Shown here: one piece after another, positions 9,949 through 19,964 of the stretch
Layout of the letters: the number at the start of each line of letters is the position of its first letter
Numbering within the stretch: the first letter of the stretch is position 1
From: Entrophospora sp. SA101
Taxonomy: Eukaryota; Glomeromycota; Glomeromycetes; Entrophosporales; Entrophosporaceae
Assembly: GCA_958430865.1 (NCBI GenBank)
Contig: CAUDNR010000469.1
Span: forward strand, 7,380 to 32,060
Reading direction: 5' to 3'
DNA: 24,681 nucleotides
Notes under the pieces: model-generated
What the model was told of the DNA's origin: nothing
What the model saw: only the letters and a program-made list of their open reading frames with translations
Database searches by the model: none
Position numbers and translations under genes: made by a program

Positions 9949-10868
9949 TCAATGATTCTAAGGTCTTCTTAGAATCGAAATTCATTTCTACATTAAAAAG
10001 AAACTTAAATTAATGTGTAGCAAATTATCCACTTCAAGTAACTAATTCTTTTAATTAAAATGTTACAAAAAAGGATTTTAATATTACTGTCCGTTTTACA
10101 AATTTTATAGAAATACCTAACATTAAATATTTATCAATAAATATTAAACTTAACATTTAGCATTTAATATTAAAACACAATTTTTTGGGAAGCATGAGAT
10201 TAAAGAAAGCTGTTAAAGTTTTTTGTGTTGAATCACAAAATTTTTAACAAAAAATGTAACGAGAAGTACGTTATAACGCGATTTTACTTGGTGTCTTTAT
10301 ATAGGAAGGGTCGTTATAGAGAGAGCCGTAAGATAAAAACAATTTGTTGATGAGTTGGAGTTTGGTGGAAATTCCATATTGGAAATCTAAAGACAAGTTT
10401 CACAACAATCAGCACCTTATTGGTTCAATGGGTTGTTTGACATTTTAGGATGGTAATCTATCAAAAAAATTATTTGAACCGTCGTGTACTTTTGTAACTT
10501 AACACACAGATTATTGATAAAAACAGGGGAATATGCAGATAATTTGCATAAATCTGTTATAAATTCTTTTTTGTATGGCTCACAGGCACCAATTGTAGTC
10601 AGCATATTTTTTCTTGTATGGTTCATGGGCGGGCACTGGTGTAATTAACTTATCGTTTCTTCGTTCCTTTATATACTTACTAATAAGTAATATTAGCATA
10701 TTTCTCGAATACGTTTTAGGATAAAGATGTAACATTATTATTATTGTGGCATTCGATTTACGGCTTTGCCATTAATTTCATTCATTGACACCTTATAATA
10801 AACAATGTAGTACATGGATCGAGATGTAAAAAAATTTTAAATTTTTAAAAATTTTTAATAAAAATAAA
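9949..10868. other. Intergenic stretch upstream of the HAD phosphatase gene
   Basis: No gene is supported. Fragments with 'acgttataacg' and 'tcgttatagagaga' at about 10269-10325 resemble the terminal repeats of the element at 15963-16145 and may be a remnant of the same family. A 69-codon minus-strand open frame at 10417-10626 resembles nothing I know. The last 60 bp before the phosphatase start are A/T-rich, as is common for promoters and leaders in such genomes. Confidence 0.45.
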
Positions 10869-12148
10869 ATGGTTAAAATTACACATTGTATATTTGACAT
10901 GGATGGTTGGTATTATAATATATATGTTTATAAAATATAGATATATAAATTGTATAAATTAGTTTTTTATTTTTAATATAATTTTTATCTGAAAGGATTG
11001 TTGTTAGTAAGTGATTTGTAATTCTCTCTCGCAAATATGTACAATTATACACAAGTGCTACTTTTTATTTTAAAATAAACAATACTAATTAGTTTTTTTT
11101 CTTCTTGTAATGAATAAATGATATAGGATACAGAACGTATCTATAGTGAAGTTGCAAGTAGGATTAAATTTTGATTTTATCAAATTCAGTTTATTTATTT
11201 TTTATTAAGTTCAATGAATTTATTTTATTTTATTAAAGCTGAAATGCTTTCTCGTTACAATCAACCTTATACTTGGAAACTTAAATCACAAATAATGGGT
11301 CTTAAAGAATATGATGTAATTCAATTTGAATATAATTATTTAATAAGAGAAAAAAATCATAATTATTCATTAGTCATGAAAATTTTTTTTTATATTTTTA
11401 TATAAAGGCAGTTTCATTAATAATCAAAGAAACTGGGATTGATATGAGTATAGAAGATTTCTTGAAAGAACGAAACCAAAAACAGGTCTTTATGAATAAT
11501 CTGAAATAAATTTATAAAACTTTTTTTTAATTTATATTATTTTCAAAAAAAAGATTGAAAAATTTCCATCTGCAAAACCATTACCAGGAGTCATGGTAAT
11601 AAATATTAATGAATATTTTATAATAATAATAAATAAATAATTTGTTAATTTGTTTCATTATTCTTAATTTTTCTAATAGAGGCTTGTAAAACATTTAAAA
11701 AGCAATAATATACCAATCGTGGTAGCAACAAGTTCTCATAAGTACAATTTTGAAATAAAAGCTAAAAATAATCAAGAATTGTTTTCATTGTTTGATAGCA
11801 TAACTTGTGGTGATGATCCATTAATAAAGCATGGTAAACCATCACCTGATTTATTCTTATTAGCATGTGAACGATTAGGCAATCCACCTGTAGAAAATTG
11901 TTTAGTATTTGAAGATGCTATCAATGGTGTTAAAGCTGCTTTAAATGCAGGGATGCATGTAAGTTGTTATTTATACATTCATATATTATATATAAATGGC
12001 TATTAATATTATCATTATTATTATTAAGGTTGTTTGGGTTCCTGATCCTCATTTAGTTGAGTTGTATCCTGAAAACTATGGAGAAACAGAAAAACTTGAT
12101 TCCCTGGAATTATTTGATCCAAGCAAATATGGATTGCCTCCATATTAA
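10869..12148 (+). CDS. HAD-superfamily phosphatase, HDHD1 / pseudouridine-5'-phosphatase-like
   Basis: Eight exons join in frame to 224 aa: 10869-10905, 10996-11006, 11127-11157, 11239-11315, 11408-11485, 11554-11595, 11680-11958 and 12029-12148 (TAA). All seven introns are GT-AG, 68-120 bp. The four HAD motifs are present: FDMDGLLLDTE (Asp10 nucleophile, Asp12 acid/base), ATSS (Thr109/Ser110), Lys145 in HGKPSPD, and the acidic pair in FEDAINGVKAA (Glu170/Asp171). Between motifs I and II lies a small helical cap, as in subclass I enzymes. Length and the motif-I, HGKP and GLPxY C-terminal signatures fit the HDHD1 group, which in animals dephosphorylates pseudouridine-5'-monophosphate. Related fungal enzymes act on other small phosphates (glycerol-3-phosphate, 2-deoxyglucose-6-phosphate), so the substrate is inferred. 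It is expected to be soluble, cytosolic and Mg2+-dependent. The start gives the expected short lead before motif I. Confidence 0.93.
10996..11006 (+). other. 11-nt microexon (exon 2 of the HAD phosphatase)
   Basis: The first exon ends one base into a codon after Asp12, and exon 3 begins with the codon for Asp17. The 11 bases GATTGTTGTTA, flanked by 'aaag' and 'gtaagt', supply exactly G-L-L-L and restore the family motif FDMDGLLLDTE. Direct joining of exons 1 and 3 would shift the frame. Flanking introns are 90 bp (10906-10995) and 120 bp (11007-11126). Confidence 0.88.
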
Positions 12149-13741
12149 ATTTATTTTATTTTATTTTAGATCAGTAAATTATTTTTGATTTATTTATTGA
12201 TTTATTTCTAATGTTTAAATGTTATTTTATTATTATTATTATTATTAACAATTAAAAATGAATGTTTCAATAATTCAAATTAATTTTTAAAAATCAATAA
12301 ATAATTCATGATTTCATCCCAAGAGAAATCTCTCGAAATTTAATAGCCACCAATTTACTATATGAAAAAACTTTAGTTTTTTTATTTTGTTTGCTTTTAT
12401 TTCTTGAAATAATAAATATATATTTCATTAGAAAAAATAGACTGATTAAGCTATATGTATATTTCACATGTTAAAAGGATAAGGAAGCTATACTTATCAA
12501 ATATATCTTACTCTCTGAAGTTATTGCCATTGTTTCTTTAAACAATTCTTTGTATTCTTCACCATGTTGGTAATGTATAAGATATAATTACTATAATTTC
12601 TTGAATTAATACAATAAATTGTGTTAGTATTTGAATTTTGCAACAAAAATATATATGTAAATAATCTAACAAATTATCAGTATAAATTTTATATCATGTT
12701 AAAATTTACATTCAAAATGAGCTGGGTGCTCTAATGGTTCATCATGTAATTAATAATATAAATCATAAATAAATAAACCTACTTACATTTCCTCATAATT
12801 TACAAAAAAAAAATCAAGTTTGTGTCACTTGAGATTATTATTATCTATATATGGTTGGCTCGGTCTAATGACCTCTTATTGCTGCGCCATGCGCTCAAAT
12901 TTCAAAAATCGCGATTTCGTGATTTGTTAAAACGCAATAAAATTTTTTAAAAAATGGCTTCAGGTGAGTTTGGTTAAAAAATTATTTTCCTTACCGCCAA
13001 ATTTAGTTATGATGGTCGAGTATTAGTCTAATTTAGTAATGATGATCAAAAACATGCCTAAATTTAGCAATGACCCTAGTGCTCAAATTTCTCATGAGCA
13101 TAATAAAGTGCATGTTTTAAAAAAGAATAGAACCCTATAAAAAAATTAAATTTTTTGAGAAAATCTTTCTATTACATTAAAACTAAAGACACATTCTATC
13201 AATTAATAGAGCTATTTTTTTAAAAGGTAGAACAGAAAATGACTTCTATACTTTTAAAATTTGCCCAAAATTTAGGAGGTCTTTAAACCAAGCCAACTAT
13301 AGACAAATTGAATATTTTAATATTAATATTTAATGTTAAAAGTGTGTTGAAATTATGGGAGCCTTTCAATAGAAAAATACCATAGCATGAAAAAATCAAT
13401 TTTGTGTTAATGTCACCAGTATATATACAACTATTTGCTTAAAATATTTTTGGATGAGAAATCATACCCACTTTGTATATATTGAGATGTAAATTCCTTG
13501 AAATGCAGATCTTTATTTTCAAAAATTGGTTTAGATCATGAGTGGGTTTTTTCTATTGAAAAGCCTCCATATTAACAAATGGGCAATGTTTTTTTTTTCA
13601 AACAAAATAGATTTATTTCAAGTTTCAAGATGACATGTAAATTAATGGATTAATAAAATTTTTTATTTTGTTTAATTACAATGATTTTATAAAGACCTTG
13701 AAATAATAATTATACTTGATGAAAATTTACATAAAGAGAAA
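12149..13741. other. Intergenic stretch between convergent genes
   Basis: This is the shared 3' flank of the phosphatase (+) and CFAP20 (-). It is AT-rich, with an ATT microsatellite at about 12225-12246. A slightly GC-richer patch at about 12850-12960 (ggctcggtctaatgacctct, then tgcgccatgcgctc) may be an old insertion, but no ends were found. The direct words 'aatttagtNatgat' repeat near 13002 and 13032. No gene is supported. Confidence 0.45.
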
Positions 13742-14681
13742 TTATTGCCTATCAACTGGTAGCCATAATTTCATTTCAGGAGGCAATTCTTCTTCAGCAT
13801 AAATTCTGTCAGCAAAATATACTCTTCTTAATCTACAATTAGCATGTATTTGTACTCTTGATGTTTCAACATAATTAGTGCTATAAGCACGACGTGTAAA
13901 ATCAGCAAGATTAAATTGAATCTGATTCCATCCTTCATCTAAACGCATTGGCATTGTACAAATATAAGGTTTTACACGAGTAACTGACTAAAATTACCAA
14001 AAAAAATAAATAAAAGTTATTTCTAATAAATAAATAAATATATGAGAAAAAGATAATTATTACCTGATAATTTGATGCTCTAAATCTTCTTTTAATGTTC
14101 TTATCATCCAATATTTGAACTTCAAAAGTAAAATATTTTTTCATATTTTTAACTATAAAAACAAGGATTGGTAGTTTTATACCAAGAGTTCGATTAAGTT
14201 GAGCAGGACAAGTTATATATGTGGTGGCAACATTTGGCGAGGTAATCTCAATGACCATGGAATTTATATCCTCATCAATTATACATGTAACATGACTTTC
14301 TTGGTAGTCTTTGTCAGTTTCGGTATGCCAAATTTGGAGAGGTTTGTTACTAGGAATTTATTTGAGAGGACAATAAATAATAGTATATAAGAATGAAGCA
14401 CATAAGGGGTGCAGACAATAGAAACACACCAAATACCAATGGTAATACTATTGACATTTGGTGTGTTTTATTGTTCACACCTCATATAATAAAACGTTAT
14501 ATATGTATGTGTACATAACAGAAAATTTTATAGATAAAATTTATTTACTCTTACCCAATGCTGTATAGTATAGAAAGGAAACCTGACTTGTATATCAAGA
14601 AATAATAATAATTAATAAATAATTAATAGATTCTTTCTTATAAAATTATTTTATTATTACCTGAAAAGTGTTTCTAAACAT
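13742..14681 (-). CDS. CFAP20: CFAP20 / BUG22 (DUF667 family)
   Basis: Four exons on the minus strand join in frame to 194 aa (human protein 193 aa): 14661-14681 (MFRNTFQ, 21 nt), 14555-14586 (32 nt, [10 protein letters not shown] plus two bases), 14064-14349 and 13742-13987 (TAA). Introns are 74, 205 and 76 bp, all GT-AG. The sequence follows the family end to end: the N-terminal [17 protein letters not shown], then [76 protein letters not shown] and [18 protein letters not shown]. Residues about 25-50, after LQIW, are the least conserved. In ciliates and animals the protein is an inner-junction component of axonemal doublet microtubules. In humans a nuclear role in transcription has also been reported, and non-ciliated land plants retain it. 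In a fungus without flagella a non-ciliary role is inferred. The 205-bp intron is enlarged by a hairpin element. Confidence 0.95.
14402..14486. mobile_element. 85-bp foldback (MITE-like) element inside CFAP20 intron 2
   Basis: The sequence is a nearly complete hairpin. The arms 14422-14434 (aaacacaccaaat) and 14456-14468 are perfect reverse complements, and pairing continues outward with few mismatches (ataaggggtgcagacaata against the complement of ttgttcacacctcat). It lies in the 205-bp intron, while the gene's other introns are 74-76 bp, so the element and its flanks account for the extra length. No target duplication could be fixed with certainty. Confidence 0.65.
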
Positions 14682-14699
14682 TTTTTGAGTTTTAAACTT

Positions 14700-15545
14700 T
14701 TTTGTGATCTACCATTAACATTTTTAATTTGGACGATCTACTAAACAGACGCCGCAGAATAACTCATATGGTACGAGGAGGTGTTGAAATAAGCAAAATT
14801 TTCTATTACATTCGAAATTATAATATTTTATTGTTCAATAGATTTAATCTACTATCCTCATCATGCAAAACAAACCTTTTAAGGGATCGATTTTGGGAAA
14901 GCCGCACAATGTTCTCACAAGCAGAATTTAGTGGTTGTAATATCATTCGGCGAAAACGAATTTATACTAATCATCACGTTTTTAGAGAACATTCTTGAAA
15001 ATAGTGAGTGATGTTACTGAGGAATGAGGAGCCAGATGTCAAAGCTAATATAAAAATGGATTCTAGTATGCATTTCATAACTTGGAAAGTTAGAATTAAG
15101 TGTGTTGAAGAATGTCACAACAACAAAAATTTAAGAAAATTTGAAAATGACATACGAAAACAAACTCATGTTTGAAGGCGACAATAACAAAAAAGCGGAA
15201 TCGACCCATCTAAATCACAAAGAATAAACTGCTTGAATATTTCACATCCCGTCTTATATATATATATCACTGCATTTTATACTTGATCCTTCTCCAAGAA
15301 GATTTGTGCCAAAAAACATCACCAAAACTATGCTAAGTGGATGTGTGTAGATGAACACTTAAATCTTTTGCAATAAAACGGTGAATATTAAAGTTGCTTA
15401 TTATTATAAAAATTAAAAAATAAATGCGTACAATTTTATTTTGTTTGCACAGAAAACAAAATTACTATTCTCAAAAAAAACTTTTTTCGATTTCTTCACT
15501 AATAATTTCATCTTTTTCCAAATAAATTCATAAAAAGATATTAAA
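14700..15545. other. Upstream region of CFAP20 and relic-bearing intergenic DNA
   Basis: The 89-codon open frame at 14729-14998 (+) begins only 48 bp from the CFAP20 start on the other strand, is Arg/Ile-rich, and resembles no family I know. I treat it as promoter-side DNA rather than a gene. A coding relic at 15032-15115 is listed separately. The rest shows only a short TA run near 15258. Confidence 0.4.
15032..15115 (+). pseudogene. Fragment of an unknown protein family (partner of 15546-15869)
   Basis: The translated fragment PDVKANIKMDSS…MHFITWKVRIKCVEE matches the C-terminal part of the pseudogene 770 bp downstream (LDVEANMKLGSS…MHFTTWKVSIKYVKQ) at about two thirds of positions. The DNA shares 'ttctagtatgcatttca' and 'acttggaaagtta'. 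A TGA at 15025-15027 and loss of everything upstream show it is a relic. The family is unrecognised. Confidence 0.55.
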
Positions 15546-15869
15546 ATGACATTTAATAAATTATTATCATCAGGAAGAAGGGGCGTTGTATATAAAATTA
15601 ATTATGAAATGTATAACAGTGCTCTGGCTAACTCTGAAAGAGAAAGTCATAAAGATTATTTTTTTTTATTAATCAAAGAATATAATGAGCTTTTTGAAAA
15701 TGAAAAATAATTTTGTAAAGAACATTATATTTATTGGGATGAATTAAATAGTGCAATTTGTAAAGAAGACGATGTTGCTGAGCTAGATGTTGAAGCCAAC
15801 ATGAAACTGGGTTCTAGTATGCATTTCACGACTTGGAAAGTTAGTATTAAGTATGTTAAACAAATGTAG
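15546..15869 (+). pseudogene. Pseudogene of an unknown small polar protein with one in-frame stop
   Basis: From ATG 15546 the frame runs 54 codons (MTFNKLLSSGRRGVVYKINY, then a stretch ending ELFENEK), meets TAA at 15708-15710, and continues in the same frame for 52 further codons (FCKEHYIYWDELNSAICKED, then DVEANMKLGSS) to TAG at 15869. The continuity of polar, helix-prone sequence on both sides suggests one ancestral protein of about 107 aa. Its C-terminal part recurs at 15032-15115, so at least two family copies lie here. I do not recognise the family. A processed or expanded repeat gene is possible. Confidence 0.5.
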
Positions 15870-15962
15870 CGCAATCTGTTTTTTTATCTGTAAAAGATTA
15901 AATTTCTTAAATCAACAATGGTTTAAAAAGAAAGGTACAAGCCTTGATTGATATCATGTATA

Positions 15963-16145
15963 CAGTTCACACTCTCTATAACAAACCTTCCGTCCCTATA
16001 TGTAATTTTTCTGCCTTTGTTCGTTATAGCGAACGCTTACTAATATGTTTGTTATAGAGAGAAATTATTATAAAAAAATGAATCAGGAAAAGGGAAGTTA
16101 ATTATAGAAAGTCTACTTAGTATTCGTTATAAAGATAGCGAACTG
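15963..16145. mobile_element. 183-bp MITE with CAGT… termini and TA flanks, pogo/Tc1-mariner-like
   Basis: The ends read CAGTTCACACTCTCTATAAC at the left and, as reverse complement, CAGTTCGCTATCTTTATAAC at the right, identical at 15 of 20 bases. Both ends abut TA (15961-15962 and 16146-16147), the target duplication typical of the Tc1/mariner superfamily, and CAGT termini are typical of pogo/Tigger-type elements. Inside, 15972-15986 and 16047-16061 are perfect 15-base reverse complements (ctctctataacaaac). There is no coding capacity, so it is non-autonomous. Confidence 0.75.
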
Positions 16146-16776
16146 TATGCTTATAATATTTTTTTTAAAAATTCTGATTGATTAATTAGAATTTCGCAAA
16201 AGTCACTGTTACGTTTTCGGTTTAAAAACTTTAAAAACTTGTTTTATCTATAAATAATAAGGTATTATAGTAATAGTAATAGCACAACATTGTTTTGGTC
16301 AATTTAATTTTCACGACGTAAGAATCTTGTTTTGACTGATGCATGAGCAGCATCCAGTTTGATAAAGTTTTTTATGAAAATAAGTGGTGTGACTATTTTG
16401 GGTATAGAAATTTTTATTACAAGTCATATCCAAAATCAGGTAAAGCAATTTTTATGTCATGAAATTACAAAGCAAAAATTTTAAATTGTAATTGATATAG
16501 AAAGTTTTGTGTCTTTTTCTATTCAAATAAATTTTCTAAAGACCCTGCTTATTACTAATACTAAATTATTGACAAATTACTTCAAATGGGACTGTCTCCA
16601 GCAAAAACAACCCCATGTCTTTTGATCAAATTTGTGTTTTTTACATAATACCATGTTGGTAAAGATATTAGACCCTGTTTTCTTAATATAAAAAAAAACG
16701 AGGGACCTGGATGTTACCTCAATTACAATAATCTGGGGTACTATGTACCCCTTTTTTTGCTAAAATAGTGATGTCT
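16146..16776. other. Intergenic stretch, nothing recognised
   Basis: AT-rich DNA without a supported gene. It carries 'aatagtaatagtaatag' near 16271 and a 'ggggtactatgtacccc' palindrome at about 16735-16751, a short near-perfect hairpin. Confidence 0.4.
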
Positions 16777-17293
16777 ATACGTGAAGTCAAAATTGAAACC
16801 CCAAAAGTCAAAATATTTCGACCTAAGAGATCAAAGTTGGATCAAAAGTCAAAATGGTCGAATTACATCATACAACAAGCTGAGCATACAGAAAATTAAT
16901 CAAATGCTCCAAATCCTCATAACTTGGTCATTATCTGGCTATTTTGAATAAAACAACTGTCTCAATGAAGTGAGTCCAATGAGATTTAATTCACTGATCA
17001 TTGAGGTATTTTGGTTTACCATAATATTACAATAACTCGCCATTTATTGATGTTAAGGACATTAAATTACCATTTTTCGAATCGCCTTTATGAGGCTATT
17101 CTAATGAGCCGTGTTTCATTAAATTTGGATCACTGGTTCTCAAGATAAATGATTTGAAATTATTAATTTAATAAATCAGGTGATATGACCATTTCGACTT
17201 TTTTGGGGTCAAAGTCGAAATTAAAATGGCCAAAATCGATTTCGACCATTTAGTATTAGACCCCCGAAATTAAATCGTTTCGACTTCATGTAT
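16777..17293. mobile_element. 517-bp inverted-repeat element just upstream of the glucosidase II beta gene
   Basis: The left end ATACGTGAAGTCAAA (16777-16791) matches the reverse complement of the right end, ATACATGAAGTCGAA (17279-17293), at 13 of 15 bases. A second inner pair, aaaagtcaaaatggtc (16844-16859) and gaccatttcgactttt (17187-17202), is complementary at 15 of 16. Blocks of 'gtcgaaat' type fill both flanks while the middle is unrelated AT-rich sequence. No transposase is encoded. It ends 40 bp before the ATG at 17334, so it may supply or disrupt promoter sequence. Confidence 0.6.
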
Positions 17294-17333
17294 GGTGCTG
17301 TCTATCACAGATCACGAATTAAAATTTTTTCAA

Positions 17334-19964
17334 ATGAAGTTTTTATCGAATAATTTACAGATAATAATTGCATCATCTTTACTATTATTAAAATGTTCTC
17401 ACATGCAAATTATATATGCAGAACAAATTGAAAATATTCGTGGTGTTGCAAATTCTAGTAAGTCATGCATGATAATAATTTTTATTAGTAAATTTATAGA
17501 AAAATAATTGTTTTTTTCTTTAAAAAAGATTTACATTTATATAAAAGAGAGAATTCAAATTGGAGATGTTTAGATGGCTCCGCAATAATACCACATGAAG
17601 CAATTAACGATGATTATTGTGATTGTGCTGATGGATCAGATGAACCAGGTAAATCTTTGATTGATCAAATAATAATAAAAAATTATTTTATTTCTATTCT
17701 TCTGTTTTCTATTAATTAATAGGTACATCAGCATGTCTAAATGGTCGATTTTATTGTAAAAACATTGGGCACATTCCTTCTTATATCCCATCTAGTCGTG
17801 TAAATGATGGAGTTTGTGGTGTGCATTATTAATAATTTATATATTTAAGAGCTTAATGATTTCTTTGAACAAGTAATTAATTGATATTTAATATTTTTGT
17901 AAAGAGCCTGAATGTTGTGATGGATCTGATGAGTATGATGGAAAAGTTCAATGTCCAAATGTTTGTAAAAAAGTTGGTGAAGAATATCGTAAACATGTTG
18001 AAGGATTGATTAAGATTCAAACTGAGGTAATAAATAAATAAATGAATGAATTAGTTTTCTTTCACAATTATAAAATATATTATGTGTTGGTTGATCCAGT
18101 TAATTATTGTATATATAGGGAGTTCGTAAAAAACAGGAATATATTGAATATGGTAGAAAATTAAGGGAAGAACGTGAAGCTAACCTGAATAGATTAAAAA
18201 CTGAACTTGAAGCTGCAAAGACAAGAGTTCAGGAACGTTTAGGTAGAAAATTAAAATTTAATTTACTCATATATTTAACAAAAATAACCTAATCATTATT
18301 ATTTTCTTAAAAAATCAATCAATTAATCAGCTGCATTAAAGAAAGCTCAAGATGCAGAAAAAAATCATGCATTACAAACAAATACAAAAGGTTTAATAAA
18401 TTTATTTGTTGATTAATTAATGGATAGATAGACAGGCTTTCTTGATTAAATCTTGATATCATAATTGCTTTAAAATTACTTAATATTTTAATTATTATTA
18501 TGATCATTAGAAAATCTTATTAGATTAAGGAAATGTAAAGAAACCAATCATCTTTTACATGAAAAAATTGAATTGATGCATAACCAAATTAAAGCCTTGC
18601 TTGATATTCTCAAAAATTTAAAGAGTAGTCATAATCCAAATTATCATGATCTTGCAGTTACATCAGCAATTAAAGAATATGATGATTTTAAGGAAGAATA
18701 TGGAAAAAATATGGGCGAAAGTTTAGATAGTATTTATGAAAAGGAACACAAGGAAGAAGAAGATGGTGGTGATGATGTTGATGGTGATGGTGATAGTGAT
18801 GATGATAATGATGATGAAGTAGTAGATGATAATGATAAAATATCTAATGATAAAATACCTGATGATAAAGTAGAAGAAGAAATAAAGCCTAGTAAGTAAA
18901 AAATGTAGATATATAGATGGTTATATTCATTCAAAAAAAGTGACATGATTTAAATAGCCTTTTCGATGCTTGAATAATAGAATATTCATATTGGAATTTG
19001 ATTATTGAAACATCTCGTGTGTTTGTTAATGATGTCTTGGAAGCATTTGGATTAGCAGATTATGCAATTGATAAAAGTGAAAGTGATTCATTAAAAATAA
19101 AGGGAAATAAAAAAGAATCTAAAGGTAATAATAATAATATTATATTTTCTTATTGTTTTTAACACAAACATTAACAAAAAAATTTTTTTTACATGTGGTG
19201 AAATTAATTATTAGATGTTTCTGCTGCTCAAGACGCTTACAATAGTGCACATGAGGAACAAACAAATATAGAAAAAAAAATTAATGAAATTCAGAGTAAA
19301 CTCTCTATGGATTATGGAAAACAAGATGAATTTGCTAAGCTTGATGGTGAATGTTTTACGTATAATTCTGGAGAGTAAGTATTTTTTTTTTCTTTTTTAA
19401 TGTATTGTTATCAGTTAATTGATTATGATAATATCTAAATGTATTGTTTATAATATTAAAAAAAACAGGTATACTTATACTGTTTGTATGTTAGAAAGTG
19501 TTAAACAAAAAAGCAATAATGATCATTCTTCATCATCTTTAGGGTTAGAGAAATAAATTTTTTTTACTTCAACAAAATATTTTATTTATTATCTATTAAC
19601 TTATAAATGTATATTGTTTATTTCTTAGAAATTTTATAAAGTGGAACGGAGCTGAATCAAAAGATGATCCAAAATATTACATGAAACAATTATATGATAA
19701 TGGAACAAGATGTTGGAATGGGCCTAATCGTTCAGCCAAGGTAAGCAATGATAATAATAATAATATTGATCACTGTTAGTATATTATTGTATGATTTTTT
19801 AAAAATTATTACTTTATCTGTAGATACATTTTGAGTGTGGTAAAGATAATGAAATATTATCTGTTGCAGAACCAGCAAAATGTGAATATTTAATAAAGAT
19901 GACCACACCAGCTGTATGTCATAAAATTGACATACAAAATAATAAATTACATGAAGAATTATGA
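17334..19964 (+). CDS. GTB1: Glucosidase II subunit beta (PRKCSH/GTB1 family)
   Basis: Twelve exons join in frame to 552 aa: 17334-17457, 17529-17648, 17723-17818, 17905-18026, 18119-18242, 18331-18390, 18511-18891, 18981-19124, 19215-19374, 19469-19543, 19629-19740 and 19824-19964 (TGA). In order: signal peptide 1-29; two LDLa-like calcium-binding repeats (Cys55-Glu80, [12 protein letters not shown]; Cys86-Glu123, CCDGSDE); coiled coil about 140-250; acidic linker about 290-335; second coiled coil about 391-430; MRH lectin domain 437-540. The four mannose-contacting residues are present as Gln457, Arg503, Glu522 and Tyr528. The C-terminus HEEL is an HDEL-like ER retrieval signal. The protein holds the catalytic alpha subunit in the ER lumen and recruits N-glycans for trimming of the two inner glucoses. 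An in-frame ATG at 17292 was rejected because it precedes the signal peptide by 14 polar residues and overlaps the inverted-repeat element. Confidence 0.95.

Noticed and set aside
14729..14998. 89-codon open frame (+) divergent from CFAP20
   Set aside because: It starts 48 bp from the CFAP20 start, is Arg/Ile-rich without recognisable motifs, and is more likely promoter-side DNA.
17292..17333. Upstream in-frame ATG for glucosidase II beta
   Set aside because: It adds 14 polar residues before a well-formed signal peptide and lies at the tip of the inverted-repeat element. ATG 17334 is the better start.
18734..18946. 70-codon Ser-rich minus-strand open frame
   Set aside because: It is the antisense of the Asp/Glu-rich linker of glucosidase II beta.
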